The notes beneath the pieces were generated by a model. The model was not told the origin of the DNA and did not search any database. It saw only the letters and a program-made list of their open reading frames with translations. A program made the translations under genes and the position numbers. Below are positions 39,856 to 49,538 of a stretch of 64,000 nucleotides of DNA, piece after piece. The stretch's first letter is position 1; each line of letters begins with the position of its first letter. Source of the stretch: Thiohalophilus thiocyanatoxydans (GTDB taxonomy: Bacteria > Pseudomonadota > Gammaproteobacteria > UBA6429 > Thiohalophilaceae); NCBI RefSeq assembly GCF_004366735.1, contig NZ_SOQX01000004.1, forward strand, positions 193,904 to 257,903. Reading direction: 5' to 3'.

Positions 39856-42576
39856 ATGTTGAAACCATTCCTGAAAAAAGTCTTCGGCAGCCGTAACGAG
39901 CGTCTGGTCAAGCAGATGGGCAAGACCGTCGAGCGTATCAATGCGCTGGAAGGGTCCATGCAGGCCCTCTCCGACGCCGAGCTGCAGAACAAAACCGCCG
40001 AATTCCGTCAGCGGCTCGCCGACGGGGCGAAGCTGGATGACCTGTTGCCGGAGGCCTTTGCCGTGGTGCGCGAAGCGGCGGTGCGGACGCTGGGGATGCG
40101 CCATTTCGATGTGCAGTTGGTCGGTGCCATGGTGCTGCATCAGGGCAAGATATCCGAAATGCGCACCGGTGAAGGCAAGACCCTGATGGCGACCCTGGCC
40201 TGTTATCTGAATGCCCTGCCGGAGACCGGGGTCCACGTGGTGACCGTCAACGATTATCTGGCCCGGCGTGACGCCGAATGGATGGGGCAGGTGTACGAGT
40301 TTCTGGGAATGTCGGTCGGCACCATCGGCTCCGGCATGCCGTTTGAAGACAAGAAAGCCGCCTATGCCGCGGATATCACCTTCGGGACCAACAACGAGTT
40401 CGGTTTCGATTATCTGCGCGACAACATGGCCTTCAGCAAGGAGGAGCAATTCCAGCGTCAGCTGGGCTTTGCCGTGATCGACGAAGTGGACTCGATTCTC
40501 ATCGACGAGGCCCGCACGCCGCTGATCATCTCCGGGCCCTCCGAAGACAGCTCCGAGCATTATCACAAGATCAATGCGCTGGTCCCCAAACTGACCAAAC
40601 AGGAAGAGGAAGACGGTCCCGGCGACTACAGCGTGGAAGAGAAGAACAAGCAGATATTCCTGACCGAGACGGGCCATCAACGGGTGGAAGAGTTGCTGAC
40701 CGAGGCCGGGCTGCTGGAGGAGGGCGCCAGTCTGTACGATGCCGCCAACATCAGCCTGCTGCATCATGTCAACGCGGCGCTGCGCGCGCATGTGTTGTTC
40801 CAGCGGGATGTCGATTACATCGTGCGGGATAACGAAGTGGTCATCGTCGACGAGTTCACCGGACGCACCATGCCCGGGCGACGCTGGTCAGACGGGTTGC
40901 ACCAGGCGGTGGAAGCCAAGGAAGGGGTGGAGATCCAGCGCGAGAACCAGACCGTCGCCTCGATCACCTTCCAGAACTTCTTCCGGCTCTACGACAAGTT
41001 GTCGGGCATGACCGGCACCGCCGATACCGAAGCCTACGAGTTCCAGACTATCTATGGTCTGGAAGTGGTGGTGATCCCGACCCACAAGCCGATGATTCGC
41101 AAGGACATGGTGGACAAGGTCTATCTCACCCAGCAGGAGAAATTCCAGGCCATCCTGGATGACATTCGCGACTGCAAGCAGCGCGGCCAGCCGGCGCTGG
41201 TCGGCACCACCTCGATCGAAGTGTCGGAGATGCTCTCCGAGGTATTGCAAAAAGAGCAGATTCAGCACGAAGTATTGAACGCCAAACAGCATGCCCGCGA
41301 GGCCGAGATCATCGCCCAGGCCGGGAGTCCCGGTGCCGTGACCATCGCCACCAACATGGCCGGCCGCGGGACCGATATCGTGCTCGGCGGTAACCTGGAC
41401 GCGGAGCTGGCGGAACTCGAATCCGCGGACGAACCGACCCTGGAACAGCATCGCCAGGCCTGGCAACAGCGCCACGATCAGGTGGTGGCTGCCGGCGGAC
41501 TGCACATCATCGGTACCGAGCGCCACGAGTCACGGCGTATCGATAACCAGTTGCGCGGCCGCTCCGGGCGCCAGGGCGATCCCGGCTCCTCGCGCTTTTA
41601 TCTCTCCCTGGAAGACAGCCTGATGCGGATCTTCGCCTCCGAGAAGGTCTCCATGTTGATGCAGCGCCTGGGCATGAAAGAGGGCGAGTCCATCGAGCAC
41701 CCGTGGGTCAGCCGGGCGATCGAAAACGCCCAGCGCAAGGTCGAGGGCCACAACTTCGATCTGCGCAAGCAGCTGCTCGAATATGACGATGTCGCCAACG
41801 ATCAGCGTAAGGTGATCTACGAACAGCGCAACGAACTGCTTTCGGCCGAGGACATCAGCGAGACCGTCCGGGCGATTCGCGCGGATGTGGTCCACAACAT
41901 GGTCAGCCCGTATGTGCCGCCGCAGAGTCTCGAGGAGCAGTGGGATCTGCCGGGGCTGGAAGAGATGATCGAAGCGGAATTCGGCCTCAAGCTGGAGGTC
42001 CGCCAGTGGCTGGAAGCGGACGACAGCCTGCATGAAGAATCCCTGCGCGAGAAGATCCTGGAAGAGATCGAGGCGGCTTATGCCGCCAAGGAAGCGAGCG
42101 TCGGCAGCGAGGTGATGCGCCAGGTGGAAAAGGCGGTGATGCTGCAGGTGCTCGACGGCCAGTGGCGTGAACACCTGGCGATGATGGATCAGCTGCGCCA
42201 GGGGATTCATCTGCGCGGCTATGCGCAGAAGAACCCCAAGCAGGAGTACAAGCGCGAATCCTTCCAGCTGTTTTCCGAAATGCTGGATCGCATCAAGCAG
42301 GAGGCGATCACCATCCTCAGCCGGCTGCGGGTGCGCAGCGAGGATGACGTGGACGCGCTGGAGCAGCAGCGTCGCCAGCAACAGCAGGCCGACGCCATGG
42401 AGTTCCAGCATCGCGAAGTCAGTGCCATGAGCGAGGAAGAAGAGACTTCCGCCGCCGCCGCGCCGGCCCCGGCCGCCGCCCCCTATGTGCGGGAAGGGCG
42501 CAAGGTCGGGCGCAACGAACCCTGCCCCTGTGGCTCGGGCAAGAAGTACAAACAGTGCCACGGCAAACTGGACTAG
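39856..42576 (+). CDS. secA: Preprotein translocase ATPase SecA
   Basis: The motor of the Sec pathway, 906 residues. Walker A is MRTGEGKT at 102-109, the DEVD box is in [22 protein letters not shown], followed by [23 protein letters not shown] and the helical scaffold. The C-terminus holds the SecB/lipid-binding zinc motif [14 protein letters not shown]. No secM-like arrest gene precedes it; the 80-base gap before secA has no coding frame. Confidence 0.99.
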   Translation: MLKPFLKKVFGSRNERLVKQMGKTVERINALEGSMQALSDAELQNKTAEFRQRLADGAKLDDLLPEAFAVVREAAVRTLGMRHFDVQLVGAMVLHQGKISEMRTGEGKTLMATLACYLNALPETGVHVVTVNDYLARRDAEWMGQVYEFLGMSVGTIGSGMPFEDKKAAYAADITFGTNNEFGFDYLRDNMAFSKEEQFQRQLGFAVIDEVDSILIDEARTPLIISGPSEDSSEHYHKINALVPKLTKQEEEDGPGDYSVEEKNKQIFLTETGHQRVEELLTEAGLLEEGASLYDAANISLLHHVNAALRAHVLFQRDVDYIVRDNEVVIVDEFTGRTMPGRRWSDGLHQAVEAKEGVEIQRENQTVASITFQNFFRLYDKLSGMTGTADTEAYEFQTIYGLEVVVIPTHKPMIRKDMVDKVYLTQQEKFQAILDDIRDCKQRGQPALVGTTSIEVSEMLSEVLQKEQIQHEVLNAKQHAREAEIIAQAGSPGAVTIATNMAGRGTDIVLGGNLDAELAELESADEPTLEQHRQAWQQRHDQVVAAGGLHIIGTERHESRRIDNQLRGRSGRQGDPGSSRFYLSLEDSLMRIFASEKVSMLMQRLGMKEGESIEHPWVSRAIENAQRKVEGHNFDLRKQLLEYDDVANDQRKVIYEQRNELLSAEDISETVRAIRADVVHNMVSPYVPPQSLEEQWDLPGLEEMIEAEFGLKLEVRQWLEADDSLHEESLREKILEEIEAAYAAKEASVGSEVMRQVEKAVMLQVLDGQWREHLAMMDQLRQGIHLRGYAQKNPKQEYKRESFQLFSEMLDRIKQEAITILSRLRVRSEDDVDALEQQRRQQQQADAMEFQHREVSAMSEEEETSAAAAPAPAAAPYVREGRKVGRNEPCPCGSGKKYKQCHGKLD

Positions 42577-42597
42577 CGCCCTTACGGAGTCGCGTCG

Positions 42598-43806
42598 ATG
42601 GCTGATACCCACCATCCCGCCTTCGAACCGGTCCCCGGCATCCGGCTGGGCACGGCCTGCGCCGGGATCAAAAAGCCGGGCCGGCGCGATCTGGTGGTGA
42701 TGGAGCTGGCCCCGGGCAGTACGGCGGCGGCGGTATTCACCCGCAACGCCTTTTGCGCCGCCCCGGTCAGCGTGGCCCGGGAACATCTGCACCAGGGCCC
42801 GCCGCGCTATTTGCTGATCAACACCGGTAACGCCAATGCCGGCACCGGCGCGGCCGGCCTGGCCGATGCCCGCCAGTGCTGCGCGGCGCTGGCCGAACAG
42901 GCCGGTTGCCGGCGCGAGGAAGTTCTGCCGTTCTCCACCGGGGTCATCGGCGAGCCGTTGCCGGTAACACGGATCACCGACGGTCTGCCGGCGGCCTGCG
43001 CGGCGCTGGACGCGGCGGGCTGGGGCGAGGCGGCCCACGGCATTCTGACCACCGACACCGTTCCCAAACTCGCTTCGCGCCAGATTACCCTGGACGGGCG
43101 CACGGTCACGGTTACCGGGATGGCCAAGGGTAGCGGCATGATTCGCCCGGACATGGCGACCATGCTCGCCTTTATCGCCACCGACGCGGCGATCCAGCCG
43201 CCCCTGTTGCAGGAACTGCTGCAACAGGCGGCGGATCGCTCCTTCAACCGGATCACCGTCGACGGCGACACCTCCACCAACGACGCCTGTCTGCTGGCCG
43301 CCACCGGGGCCAGCGGCGTCAGCGTGACCGCCGGCAGTGCCGGGGCCAGCGCGCTGTACGAGGCCCTGCAGGCGGTCTGCGTGAGCCTGGCCCGGGCCAT
43401 CGTGCGCGACGGCGAAGGGGCCACCAAACTGATCAATATCGTGGTCAACGGCGGACGCGACGAGGCCGAGTCTCTGGCGGTGGCCTACACCCTGGCTCAC
43501 TCACCGCTGGTCAAGACCGCCTTTTTCGCCAGCGATCCCAACTGGGGACGCCTGCTCGCCGCCGTGGGCCGGGCCGGCCTGGCGGATCTGGATGTCGAAA
43601 AAGTCAGCCTCTGGCTGGACGACGTGCTGCTGGCCGAGGCGGGCGGGCGCGCCGCCAGCTATACCGAGGAACAGGGTCAGAAGGTCATGGAGCAGGCGGA
43701 GATCACCGTCACGGTGAATCTGCAGCGCGGCGAGGCGACGGCCACCGTCTGGACCTGCGACTTCTCCTACGACTACGTCCGCATCAACGCCGAATACCGA
43801 ACCTGA
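42598..43806 (+). CDS. argJ: Bifunctional ornithine acetyltransferase / N-acetylglutamate synthase ArgJ
   Basis: Recycles the acetyl group in arginine synthesis, 402 residues. The autocleavage site is in [12 protein letters not shown], with Thr188 becoming the new N-terminal nucleophile of the beta chain. The oxyanion-hole segment [12 protein letters not shown] and the C-terminal [19 protein letters not shown] are also present. It lies directly after secA (21 bases), as in Pseudomonas. A 7-bp-period CTAG array follows 12 bases after the stop codon. Confidence 0.97.
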   Translation: MADTHHPAFEPVPGIRLGTACAGIKKPGRRDLVVMELAPGSTAAAVFTRNAFCAAPVSVAREHLHQGPPRYLLINTGNANAGTGAAGLADARQCCAALAEQAGCRREEVLPFSTGVIGEPLPVTRITDGLPAACAALDAAGWGEAAHGILTTDTVPKLASRQITLDGRTVTVTGMAKGSGMIRPDMATMLAFIATDAAIQPPLLQELLQQAADRSFNRITVDGDTSTNDACLLAATGASGVSVTAGSAGASALYEALQAVCVSLARAIVRDGEGATKLINIVVNGGRDEAESLAVAYTLAHSPLVKTAFFASDPNWGRLLAAVGRAGLADLDVEKVSLWLDDVLLAEAGGRAASYTEEQGQKVMEQAEITVTVNLQRGEATATVWTCDFSYDYVRINAEYRT

Positions 43807-43818
43807 TAAATTCAGGTT

Positions 43819-43860
43819 CTAGGTCCTAGTTTCTAGAACCTAGAACCTAGAACCTAGAAT
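43819..43860. repeat. CTAGNNN array, six 7-bp units
   Basis: CTAG occurs at 43819, 43826, 43833, 43840, 43847 and 43854, exactly every 7 bases. Three consecutive units are CTAGAAC. It lies 12 bases after the argJ stop. CTAG is generally a rare tetranucleotide in proteobacterial DNA, so six in 42 bases stand out. Confidence 0.95.
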
Positions 43861-43916
43861 CTGTTCGTTTGGCATCCGCCATCTTGCCTTAATGCACTGA
43901 GCTATCTGTGTTGATT

Positions 43917-44864
43917 ATGTCTGAATCTATCCATGTGGCAGTCGGAATAATTGTGAATCCCGCCGGGGAAATACTGCTGGCACAACGTGCTGATCATCGT
44001 GATCAGGGCGGGCTGTGGGAGTTTCCCGGCGGCAAGGTCGAGGCCGGCGAGACGGTGGCACAGGCACTGGCCCGCGAACTGCTTGAGGAGGTCGGGATTA
44101 CGGTAAGCCACAGCGAGCCGTTGATTCGCATACCGCATGACTATGCCGATCGCACGGTCGTGCTGGAGGTCCATGAAGTGCGCGCCTTTAGCGGCGAGCC
44201 GCGCGGGCGCGAGGGGCAGCCGGTGCGCTGGGTGGCGCCGGAACAGTTGAGTGACGTTGCCATGCCCGCCGCCAACCGGCCGATTGTGAACGCCGTGCGC
44301 CTGCCCGCCGAGTGTCTGATTACCCCGCCGCTCGACAGCGACGAACAGTGGTTGTCCGTCCTGAAAAAGAGTCTGCACCAGGGCGTGCGACTGGTGCAGT
44401 TGCGGCTCAAGGAGCTGGCGGCGGAGCGGGTCGATGCCCTGACGCGCAAGGCGCTGGCCCTGTGTCATGCCCACGATTGCCGGGTGTTGCTCAATGCCGA
44501 TCCGCAGCAGTTCGCCCATCTGCCGGTGGACGGTTTTCACCTGCCCGCCGGCGCCCTGTCCCGTTATCCCGCCCGGCCGGTGGCCGAGGGGCGCTGGTTA
44601 TCGGCGTCGATCCATAACCGGGCCGAGCTGGTGCAGGCGGCCCGGCTGGGGGTGGATCTCGGTTTTGTGGCCCCGGTGCAGGCGACGGCGACCCATCCCG
44701 ATGCGACACCCCTGGGCTGGGCCGGCTTCAAGGAACTGGCCGCGGCCGCCCCGTTTCCGGTCTACGCCCTGGGCGGCATGCAGCGTCATGACGTGACCCT
44801 GGCCCGACAGTACGGCGGGCAGGGCATCGCCGGGATTCGGTTATTTGTTGAGGGAGAAGATTAA
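43917..44864 (+). CDS. mutT: Nudix hydrolase (MutT) fused to a degenerate ThiE-like domain
   Basis: A 315-residue two-domain protein. Residues 1-130 are a MutT-type 8-oxo-dGTP diphosphatase with a perfect Nudix box: Gly39, Glu45, Arg53, Glu54, Glu57, Glu58, Gly60. Residues about 135-315 resemble thiamine phosphate synthase (VQLRLKELAAERV, GFHLPAGAL, SASIHNRAELVQA, FVAPVQATATHP, YALGGM) but lack the usual ThiE acidic motifs. This fusion is known in gammaproteobacteria; the second domain's role is unclear. I start at ATG 43917; a GTG at 43908 is possible. The position after argJ matches the standard locus. Confidence 0.92.
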   Translation: MSESIHVAVGIIVNPAGEILLAQRADHRDQGGLWEFPGGKVEAGETVAQALARELLEEVGITVSHSEPLIRIPHDYADRTVVLEVHEVRAFSGEPRGREGQPVRWVAPEQLSDVAMPAANRPIVNAVRLPAECLITPPLDSDEQWLSVLKKSLHQGVRLVQLRLKELAAERVDALTRKALALCHAHDCRVLLNADPQQFAHLPVDGFHLPAGALSRYPARPVAEGRWLSASIHNRAELVQAARLGVDLGFVAPVQATATHPDATPLGWAGFKELAAAAPFPVYALGGMQRHDVTLARQYGGQGIAGIRLFVEGED

Positions 44865-45371
44865 ATGTCACCGCTGATCAAAACAGGCGGATTGTTACTG
44901 CTGGTTGTACTGATCGCCATTGCCGGCGGTTACAGCTGGGTTGCCATCGACCACACCGACAACGACCCGGCCCCGGCCGCGCCGACCGAAACCGTGTCCC
45001 TGCAGGTGACAGAGACCGCCTGCCGGGACACGCGGGCGGCCTGTCGCGCCACACATCCCGAACTGGGTGACATCAGCCTGCGGTTTCCCGAGGGGGCGTA
45101 TTACATGCAACGCTTCGAGGCCGAACTGCGTCTGGCCAAGTCAACTGAACTCGATCGAGTCACGCTGGATCTGGACATGACCGAGATGGACATGGGGCGC
45201 AACCGGTTTACCCTGTCACCGGCCGGCGAGGGGATCTGGCGCGGTGAACTGCTGCTGCCGATCTGCGTCACCGGGCGGGTCGATTGGCAGGTTCGGGTGC
45301 AACTGGACAGGGGTGAACGGCGTTATGAAGCGGCGTTTCCATTAAACGTTACGCGCGCCCCGGAGCAGTGA
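44865..45371 (+). CDS. Membrane-anchored periplasmic protein, YtkA-like
   Basis: A 168-residue protein with one N-terminal helix (about 7-28), a Pro/Ala-rich linker and a beta-rich domain. LDMTEMDMGRNRFTLSPAGEGIWRGELLLPICVTGRVDWQVRVQL resembles YtkA/FixH-like domains associated with metal or oxidase assembly. I cannot name a function. Three cysteines are present, two of them nine residues apart (CRDTRAACR region). It starts immediately after the Nudix gene. Its stop codon overlaps the first unit of a GACGAGG array. Confidence 0.65.
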   Translation: MSPLIKTGGLLLLVVLIAIAGGYSWVAIDHTDNDPAPAAPTETVSLQVTETACRDTRAACRATHPELGDISLRFPEGAYYMQRFEAELRLAKSTELDRVTLDLDMTEMDMGRNRFTLSPAGEGIWRGELLLPICVTGRVDWQVRVQLDRGERRYEAAFPLNVTRAPEQ

Positions 45372-45397
45372 CGAGGGACGAGGTACGAGTGACGAGG
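45370..45397. repeat. GACGAGG array, four 7-bp units
   Basis: Units start at 45370, 45377, 45384 and 45391: GACGAGG, GACGAGG, TACGAGT, GACGAGG. The first overlaps the stop codon (TGA at 45369-45371) of the YtkA-like gene. The same four-unit order occurs at the end of nadE (62917-62944). Confidence 0.92.
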
Positions 45398-45477
45398 GAA
45401 ACAGACTCGCAATAGTTGTCGGTCACGCTCGTGATGGCCTGTGTGATGATTCCCGGTCTTGCAGCACTCAGCACGTA

Positions 45478-45495
45478 GGGTGCGTTCCACGCACC
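45478..45495. repeat. GGTGC hairpin, copy 1
   Basis: GGTGCG and CGCACC pair around the loop TTCCA (45479-45495). A second copy at 63114-63131 has the loop-closing pair changed on both sides. Confidence 0.75.
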
Positions 45496-45500
45496 ATAAG

Positions 45501-45553
45501 CTGCAAACTGCCATCTGCGACTGCTAACTTTGTTTTTAACTCAGAACTCAGAA
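45501..45553. repeat. CTGCNNN and CTCAGAA arrays with 7-bp period
   Basis: CTGC occurs at 45501, 45508, 45515 and (one base short) 45521. CTCAGAA is repeated at 45540-45546 and 45547-45553. The latter copies, read on the minus strand, encode the last residues and stop codon of yacG. Confidence 0.75.
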
Positions 45554-45750
45554 TTATTGTCCGGATCGGTTTGTTCGTCGATGAATTCATCGGGAAGTTT
45601 GCGATCGCCGGGGATGCGGTGGTTTTCGCTGGCCCATTCGCCCAGATCGATCAGGCGACAGCGTTCGCTGCAGAAGGGACGCCATTTGGCGTTTTCATCC
45701 CAGGTCACCGGCTTGCCGCAGGTCGGGCATTTGACGACAGGACGGCTCAT
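45541..45750 (-). CDS. yacG: DNA gyrase inhibitor / zinc-binding protein YacG
   Basis: A 69-residue protein starting [17 protein letters not shown], with four zinc-ligand cysteines: two in CPTC and two in [16 protein letters not shown] follows, as in the family. YacG binds GyrB and blocks gyrase in E. coli. The frame extends upstream to 46044, but that part is a shadow of zapD. The stop lies inside a 7-bp repeat, so the tail NSEF is repeat-encoded. It overlaps zapD by four bases. Confidence 0.94.
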   Translation of the reverse strand: MSRPVVKCPTCGKPVTWDENAKWRPFCSERCRLIDLGEWASENHRIPGDRKLPDEFIDEQTDPDNNSEF

Positions 45751-46514
45751 AAGGTGCAGCAGGTCAGTCGGAAGTTGACGCTGCCGTCCACCTGGACCGG
45801 GCGGCCACTGTCGCCCGGGCGGACAAAGCGGACACTGAAGCGGTGCTTGCCGCCGCTGATCTCCGGATAGCAATCCAGCGAATGGTCGAGGGTGACGCGC
45901 AGCATCTGGGCCCGCGTCTGATTGTCGAGGCTTTGCTGGTAAAAGCCTTTTTCCGCCACCACGTCGCTGGAGTCGGCCGACTCGCGGAGGATCCCGAGGA
46001 TCAGGCTGACCGGCTTGTGGATGGTGTTCAGTTCCTCGTACCACGCTTCCAGCTGGGCAATACGCCCTTCCGGATCCTGCTGCAGCCAGTAGTGATAGCC
46101 GGGCAGATCGAAGCTGCAGCTGCCGGCGGTGATGGTGCCGCGCTGGCGCAGGCTGGAAATCAGTTCGTTGTCGCGCAGCGCTTGCCCGGGATGGCCCTGC
46201 AGAGCATGCAACTCCCCCTGGGCGGCATCCAGCTGGCTTAGGATCGAGCTGAGTTGCTGGCGATCGACCCCGGGCATATCCTGCAGCCGGGAGAGGGCGC
46301 CATAAAGTCGATCCAGCTCCTTGAGGGTCTCGGTTTTGATATCGCCGCGCGAGACGATCTCCAGAATATCGATCAGGGCGTTGATCGTGGCGCGCGAATC
46401 CCAGACCGAAAAGCCGCGCAGGGTGTAGGCCGCCTGTTTGAACAGATGCTCGAGCCGCAGGTAGGTGCGGGTGCGTTCGTTCAGGGGTTGCTCGTAAACG
46501 ATCGGATTATCCAC
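45747..46514 (-). CDS. zapD: Cell division protein ZapD
   Basis: A 255-residue FtsZ-binding protein (DUF1342) that bundles FtsZ filaments through the FtsZ C-terminal tail. The start [21 protein letters not shown] and the later [16 protein letters not shown] and FSVRFV blocks are characteristic. It sits between coaE and yacG, as in E. coli. A 212-base gap with an inverted-repeat element separates it from coaE. Confidence 0.95.
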   Translation of the reverse strand: MDNPIVYEQPLNERTRTYLRLEHLFKQAAYTLRGFSVWDSRATINALIDILEIVSRGDIKTETLKELDRLYGALSRLQDMPGVDRQQLSSILSQLDAAQGELHALQGHPGQALRDNELISSLRQRGTITAGSCSFDLPGYHYWLQQDPEGRIAQLEAWYEELNTIHKPVSLILGILRESADSSDVVAEKGFYQQSLDNQTRAQMLRVTLDHSLDCYPEISGGKHRFSVRFVRPGDSGRPVQVDGSVNFRLTCCTL

Positions 46515-46618
46515 GTAAAATGATCAACCGCATGAAGATGAGTGTGCGCTTATCTTACTGGAAAGACCCGGTGGCGAAAACGGGGGATCTGAATAGGTGT
46601 TCCGAAGGTTGTCCAGAG

Positions 46619-46691
46619 AGATTGCTTCGTCACGTTATTCCTCGCAATGACGTCACTATGTTTGGTCAGTGCGAGCCAGGCGAAGCAATCT
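46619..46691. repeat. 73-bp palindromic intergenic element
   Basis: AGATTGCTTCG at 46619-46629 is the exact complement of CGAAGCAATCT at 46681-46691. Inside, CTCGCAATGAC (46641-46651) pairs at 10 of 11 positions with GTCAGTGCGAG. The whole element can fold into one long hairpin between coaE and zapD, resembling a small non-autonomous repeat. Confidence 0.8.
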
Positions 46692-46726
46692 TTTGAACGT
46701 GGCGATTGGGTATTCGCGGTGCCTGT

Positions 46727-47326
46727 TCAGTTTGTCCCGGCGAGCGTCTGATACGTTTCGTGCAGGGCGGCGATCTGCTGTTCCAGGTGTTCCAGGTCGT
46801 GGCTGTTATCGATAATGTCATCGGCCAGGGCCCGGCGTTGGGCGGGACTGCTCTGGCTGGCAACGATCTGTTCGACCTGCTCGCGGGACAGCCCATCGCG
46901 GGCCATGGTGCGGCGGATCCGGGTCTCTTCATCCGCTTCCACCAGCAGCACCCGATCGACAAAGGGGTAATCGCCGGTTTCGGCCAGCAGGGGAATGACC
47001 ACCAGGCAGTAGGGCCCCGGCAACCCGTCGAGCCGGCGCCGGACCTCCTCGCGGATCCGGGGATGGAGGATCTGCTCCAGCGCCCGGCGCCGGGCGGGAT
47101 CGGCGAAGACGATCTCGCGCAGACGCTCCCGGTCGAGCCGGCCGTCCGCCGTCAGCACCGCGTCACCGAACTGTGCTGTTATCTCCTTCAGCGCCGGCTG
47201 GCCGGGCGCGACCAGCTCGCGGGCAATCAGATCGGTGTCGATGATCGGGACACCGTGTCGGGCAAAGCCGTCGGCCACGGCCGACTTGCCGCTGCCGATG
47301 CCGCCGGTGAGTGCCACGATTAACAT
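46727..47326 (-). CDS. coaE: Dephospho-CoA kinase
   Basis: The last step of coenzyme A synthesis, 199 residues. The P-loop is LTGGIGSGKSAVAD at the N-terminus, followed by DTDLIARELVAPGQPAL and HPRIREEVRRRL, which mark CoaE. It follows pilD, the usual gammaproteobacterial order. Confidence 0.97.
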   Translation of the reverse strand: MLIVALTGGIGSGKSAVADGFARHGVPIIDTDLIARELVAPGQPALKEITAQFGDAVLTADGRLDRERLREIVFADPARRRALEQILHPRIREEVRRRLDGLPGPYCLVVIPLLAETGDYPFVDRVLLVEADEETRIRRTMARDGLSREQVEQIVASQSSPAQRRALADDIIDNSHDLEHLEQQIAALHETYQTLAGTN

Positions 47327-47364
47327 TTCAGTACCGTGCCCATAGATTTCGGTACAGCCCGCGT

Positions 47365-48261
47365 CTAGCCCTGAAGCCAGTTCAGATAGGCCTGGTTGAG
47401 TTGCGGCCCCCAGAGCAAGGCGATCCAGCCGGCGGCCGCCAGATAGGGCCCGAAGGGGATCGGCTTGCCGGCCTGATGCCGTTTAAACAGGATCAGGGTG
47501 ATGCCAACCACGGCACCGACCACGGAGGAGAGCAGAATGACCGCCGGCAGCATCTGCCAGCCCAGCCAGGCGCCGAGCATGGCCAGCAGCTTGAAGTCGC
47601 CGTAGCCCATCCCTTCCTTGCCGGTCAGCAGTTTGAACAGCTGATAGACGCTCCACAGTGCCAGATACCCGGCCATGGCACCGAACAGGGCCGAATAGAT
47701 ATCGGTGAACAGCCCCTGGCTGTTGAGCAGCAGGCCCAGCCACAACATCGGCAACACGATGTTATCGGGCAGATAGAAGTGATCGTAGTCGATGACCGTC
47801 AGCACGATCAGCGCCCAGGTCAGCAGGATGGCAAAGGCGGCGAGCGGTGTGACGCCGAACTGCCAGGCCGTCAGCGCGGCAAGCAAGCCGCTGACCAGCT
47901 CGATGATCGGATAGCGCACGGCGATCGGTGTGCGGCAACTGGCACAGCGTCCCCGCAGCAGCAGGTAACTGATGAGCGGAATGTTCTCCCGGGCCCGGAT
48001 GGCGTGGCCGCAATGAGGACAGCGGGAGGCCGGGGTCAGCAGGTTAAAGGGGGCGGCCTCCGCGGGCGGTTCGCCGGCCTTGAGGTGTCGGGGATGGTGC
48101 TCGGTCAGGTAGTCCAGACAGTCGGTTTGCCACTGGCGGTGCAGCATCCGCGGCAGGCGCAGGATGACCACGTTCAAAAAGCTGCCGACCAGCAGCCCCA
48201 GCACAAACACGACGGCCAGGTAGAGCATCGGGGACGCTTGCAGGAGCGCGATAGTATTCAT
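47365..48261 (-). CDS. pilD: Prepilin leader peptidase / N-methyltransferase PilD
   Basis: Cleaves the leader of type IV pilins and pseudopilins and methylates the new N-terminal Phe. The 298-residue membrane protein has the FLNVVILRLPRML start, a cytoplasmic zinc loop with CPHC and CASC, and the two catalytic aspartates in VIDYDHFYLPD and GMGYGDFKLLA. It should process both pilins encoded nearby, although one has Ala rather than Gly before the cut. Confidence 0.97.
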   Translation of the reverse strand: MNTIALLQASPMLYLAVVFVLGLLVGSFLNVVILRLPRMLHRQWQTDCLDYLTEHHPRHLKAGEPPAEAAPFNLLTPASRCPHCGHAIRARENIPLISYLLLRGRCASCRTPIAVRYPIIELVSGLLAALTAWQFGVTPLAAFAILLTWALIVLTVIDYDHFYLPDNIVLPMLWLGLLLNSQGLFTDIYSALFGAMAGYLALWSVYQLFKLLTGKEGMGYGDFKLLAMLGAWLGWQMLPAVILLSSVVGAVVGITLILFKRHQAGKPIPFGPYLAAAGWIALLWGPQLNQAYLNWLQG

Positions 48262-48284
48262 GTTACAGGCTGTCGCTAGCCCGG

Positions 48285-49520
48285 CTAGCTAACCACGCCG
48301 CCCATCTGGAAGATCGGCAGATACATGGCGATCACCAGCCCGCCGACGACGATACCGAGAAACGCCATGATAATGGGCTCCAGCAGGCTGCTGAGACTGT
48401 CCACGGCGTTGTCGACCTCGGCCTCGTAAAAATCGGCCACCTTGGCCAGCATGGTATCCATGGAGCCCGCTTCCTCGCCGATGGCGGTCATCTGCACCAC
48501 CATGTTGGGAAACAGATCGGTGCTCTTCATGGCGACATTGAGCTGGGTTCCGCTGGCGACCTCGTCACGCATGCGCAGGACCGCGCGCCCGTAGACGACA
48601 TTGCCCACCGCACCGGCGACCGATTCCATGGCTTCGACCAGCGGCACCCCGGCGGCGAACATGGTGGAGAGGGTCCGGGCATAGCGGGCGATGGACGCCT
48701 TGACCATGATCGGGCCGACGATGGGCGCTTTGAGCAACACCTTGTCGAGAAACTCCCGGAATTTTCGCGAGCGTTTCTTTCCCTGCAATATGGCATAGAC
48801 GCCGCCAATGGCGCCGCCGAAGATCGCCCACCAGTATTCCTGGAAAAATTCCGACAGATCGACCACGAAGCGGGTCAGCGCGGGCAGATCCGCGCCGAAG
48901 CCGGAAAACAGCTGCTCGAACTGGGGAATAACGAATATCAACAGAATGGCGGTTACAACAAAGGCGACCACCACCACCGCGGTCGGGTAGGTCAGGGCCT
49001 TTTTGATCTTGGCCTTGATCGCCTCGGTTTTCTCCTTGTAGACGGCGATCTTGTCGAGGATGTCATCCAGAATCCCCGCCTGTTCCCCGGCCTTGACCAG
49101 GTTGCAGAACAGATCGTCGAAATGGTACGGGTGTTTGGCCAGCGCCTCGGAGAGGTTGGTGCCGCCTTCGATATCCGCCTTGATGCTCAGCAGCAGCTCG
49201 GAGACGGCCGGGTTGTCATGCCCCTGGCCGATGATGTCGAACGCCTGCACCAGCGGCACCCCGGAGGCCATCATGGTCGCCAGCTGGCGACTGAAGATGG
49301 CAATGTCCTCCGCCTTGACCTTGCCCTTGCCGCTGCCGAACAGCGGCTTGGGTTTTTTCTTCACCTTTTTGGGATTGATACCCTGGCGGCGCAGGTTGGC
49401 CTTGACCAGGGCAACACTCTGGCCGGTGGTCTCCCCCTTGACCGACTGGCCCTTCTTGTCCTTGCCTTCCCAGAGGAAGGTGTCCTGTTTTGTAGCGGCT
49501 TTCGCGGCGGCCTGTGCCAT
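48285..49520 (-). CDS. pilC: Type IV pilus inner-membrane platform protein PilC
   Basis: A 411-residue GspF-family protein with two cytoplasmic T2SSF domains (about 75-195 and 280-400) and three membrane helices. IFSRQLATMMASGVPLVQAFDII and ARTLSTMFAAGVPLVEAMESVAG are the paired domain starts. It connects PilB to the growing pilus. It lies 18 bases downstream of pilB. Confidence 0.97.
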   Translation of the reverse strand: MAQAAAKAATKQDTFLWEGKDKKGQSVKGETTGQSVALVKANLRRQGINPKKVKKKPKPLFGSGKGKVKAEDIAIFSRQLATMMASGVPLVQAFDIIGQGHDNPAVSELLLSIKADIEGGTNLSEALAKHPYHFDDLFCNLVKAGEQAGILDDILDKIAVYKEKTEAIKAKIKKALTYPTAVVVVAFVVTAILLIFVIPQFEQLFSGFGADLPALTRFVVDLSEFFQEYWWAIFGGAIGGVYAILQGKKRSRKFREFLDKVLLKAPIVGPIMVKASIARYARTLSTMFAAGVPLVEAMESVAGAVGNVVYGRAVLRMRDEVASGTQLNVAMKSTDLFPNMVVQMTAIGEEAGSMDTMLAKVADFYEAEVDNAVDSLSSLLEPIIMAFLGIVVGGLVIAMYLPIFQMGGVVS

Positions 49521-49538
49521 GGCAATGTAATCCTGTTG

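Noticed and set aside
41530..43500. Long minus-strand frame of 656 codons opposite secA and argJ
   Set aside because: The plus strand carries full-length SecA and ArgJ with all motifs. The minus frame is low-complexity, His/Gly/Arg-rich and unrelated to any family.
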